A DNA stretch of 64,000 bases from NCBI GenBank assembly GCA_021904315.1, contig CM038908.1, positions 12,482,501-12,546,500 on the forward strand, written 5' to 3'. Each line of letters starts with the position of its first letter. Position 1 is the first letter of the stretch. Under the pieces are notes generated by a model. It searched no databases. It was not told the origin of the DNA and saw only the letters and a program-made list of their open reading frames with translations. The translations under genes and the position numbers were made by a program. This stretch comes from Sphagnum magellanicum. Taxonomy: Eukaryota > Streptophyta > Sphagnopsida > Sphagnales > Sphagnaceae. Below are positions 63,694 through 64,000 of the stretch, one piece after another.

Positions 63694-64000
63694 ATGGCGG
63701 GCCTTGGCAGAGTGAAGGAGATTTCAGGGTTAGGGTTTAGGATTAGGGGTCTGATTCGTGCAGCAAATGGTCTGTCAGTTTCTTCACAATCCCATTCACA
63801 ATCTTCTTCACAATCTTCTTCGGCCTTGGAGGTGGAAACAGAGGCAGAACAACGGATGAAGAGAACTCAAGTGCTGGAATGTAAGGGAGAAAGACAGGCA
63901 AACGACATCAAAATTGCAGATGGGAAGAAGAAGAGTTCAGAGATTTTGAAGTCAGAAGCAGCGATGATGGATCAAGTGAAGAGGGTACGGGGTGTTGAGG
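63694..64000 (+). CDS. 5' end of an unrecognised protein gene, cut by the window end
   Basis: An ATG at 63694 (context GCTATGGCGG, behind a GA-rich leader) opens a frame that stays open for 102 codons to the last base. The start MAGLGRVKEISGLGFRIRGL is basic, lacks acidic residues apart from one Glu, and could be a mitochondrial or plastid presequence. It is followed by a Ser/Gln-repeat (HSQSSSQSSS) and then a hydrophilic Lys/Glu-rich part with many charged residues. I recognise no domain. Codons 12-19 are formed by TTAGGGTTTAGG-like telomeric sequence, so a telo-box lies inside the coding sequence. The frame might instead be leader sequence with a later true start. Confidence 0.55.
   Translation, partial: MAGLGRVKEISGLGFRIRGLIRAANGLSVSSQSHSQSSSQSSSALEVETEAEQRMKRTQVLECKGERQANDIKIADGKKKSSEILKSEAAMMDQVKRVRGVE

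Overview
This is nuclear DNA of a land plant with a large, repeat-rich genome. The evidence is the AT-rich intergenic space, interrupted genes with GT-AG introns, telomere-type TTTAGGG motifs, and genes typical of plants: an EPC1-type GT64 glycosyltransferase, a PP2-type F-box protein, a PPR pseudogene and a plant-type DNA ligase 1. A seed-free plant such as a fern would fit the long intergenic stretches, but the sequence does not settle the species. No bacterial operon, CRISPR array, rRNA or intact tRNA gene was seen.

Layout. 1.2-4.8 kb (-): complete five-exon gene for an RsgA/YjeQ-type circularly permuted GTPase, probably organellar. 6.1-7.0 kb (-): decayed GDP-mannose 4,6-dehydratase copy with a telomere-repeat patch inside it. 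7.25-7.65 kb: CACTA-like transposon end with 34-bp repeats and a small open frame. 8-23 kb: AT-rich gene desert with microsatellites, degenerate tandem repeats and a short mobile element at 19.17-19.79 kb. 23.4-24.5 kb (-): PPR pseudogene. 27-36.9 kb: repeats, a SINE-like sequence and a LINE relic at 32.8-35.4 kb. 37.6-40.7 kb (+): complete five-exon GT64 gene, facing at 41.1-42.1 kb (-) a two-exon F-box/PP2 gene. 44-52.6 kb: desert with repeats and two foldback elements. 52.9-59.1 kb (+): 18-exon DNA ligase 1 gene. 62.9-63.3 kb: PIF/Harbinger MITE with a TTA target duplication. 63.7-64.0 kb (+): start of an unrecognised gene cut by the window end, with telo-box motifs in its leader.

The four complete genes serve unrelated housekeeping roles: organelle ribosome assembly, sphingolipid glycosylation in the Golgi, ubiquitin-ligase adaptor, and DNA replication and repair. 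Nothing suggests they act together. Exon borders were set by reading splice sites and keeping phase. The four reconstructed proteins (562, 368, 278 and 714 aa) are open from ATG to stop. I see no convincing new biological system. The most unusual items are the telomeric patch in the GMD pseudogene, the ligase splice and start variants, and the CACTA-like end next to an open frame.
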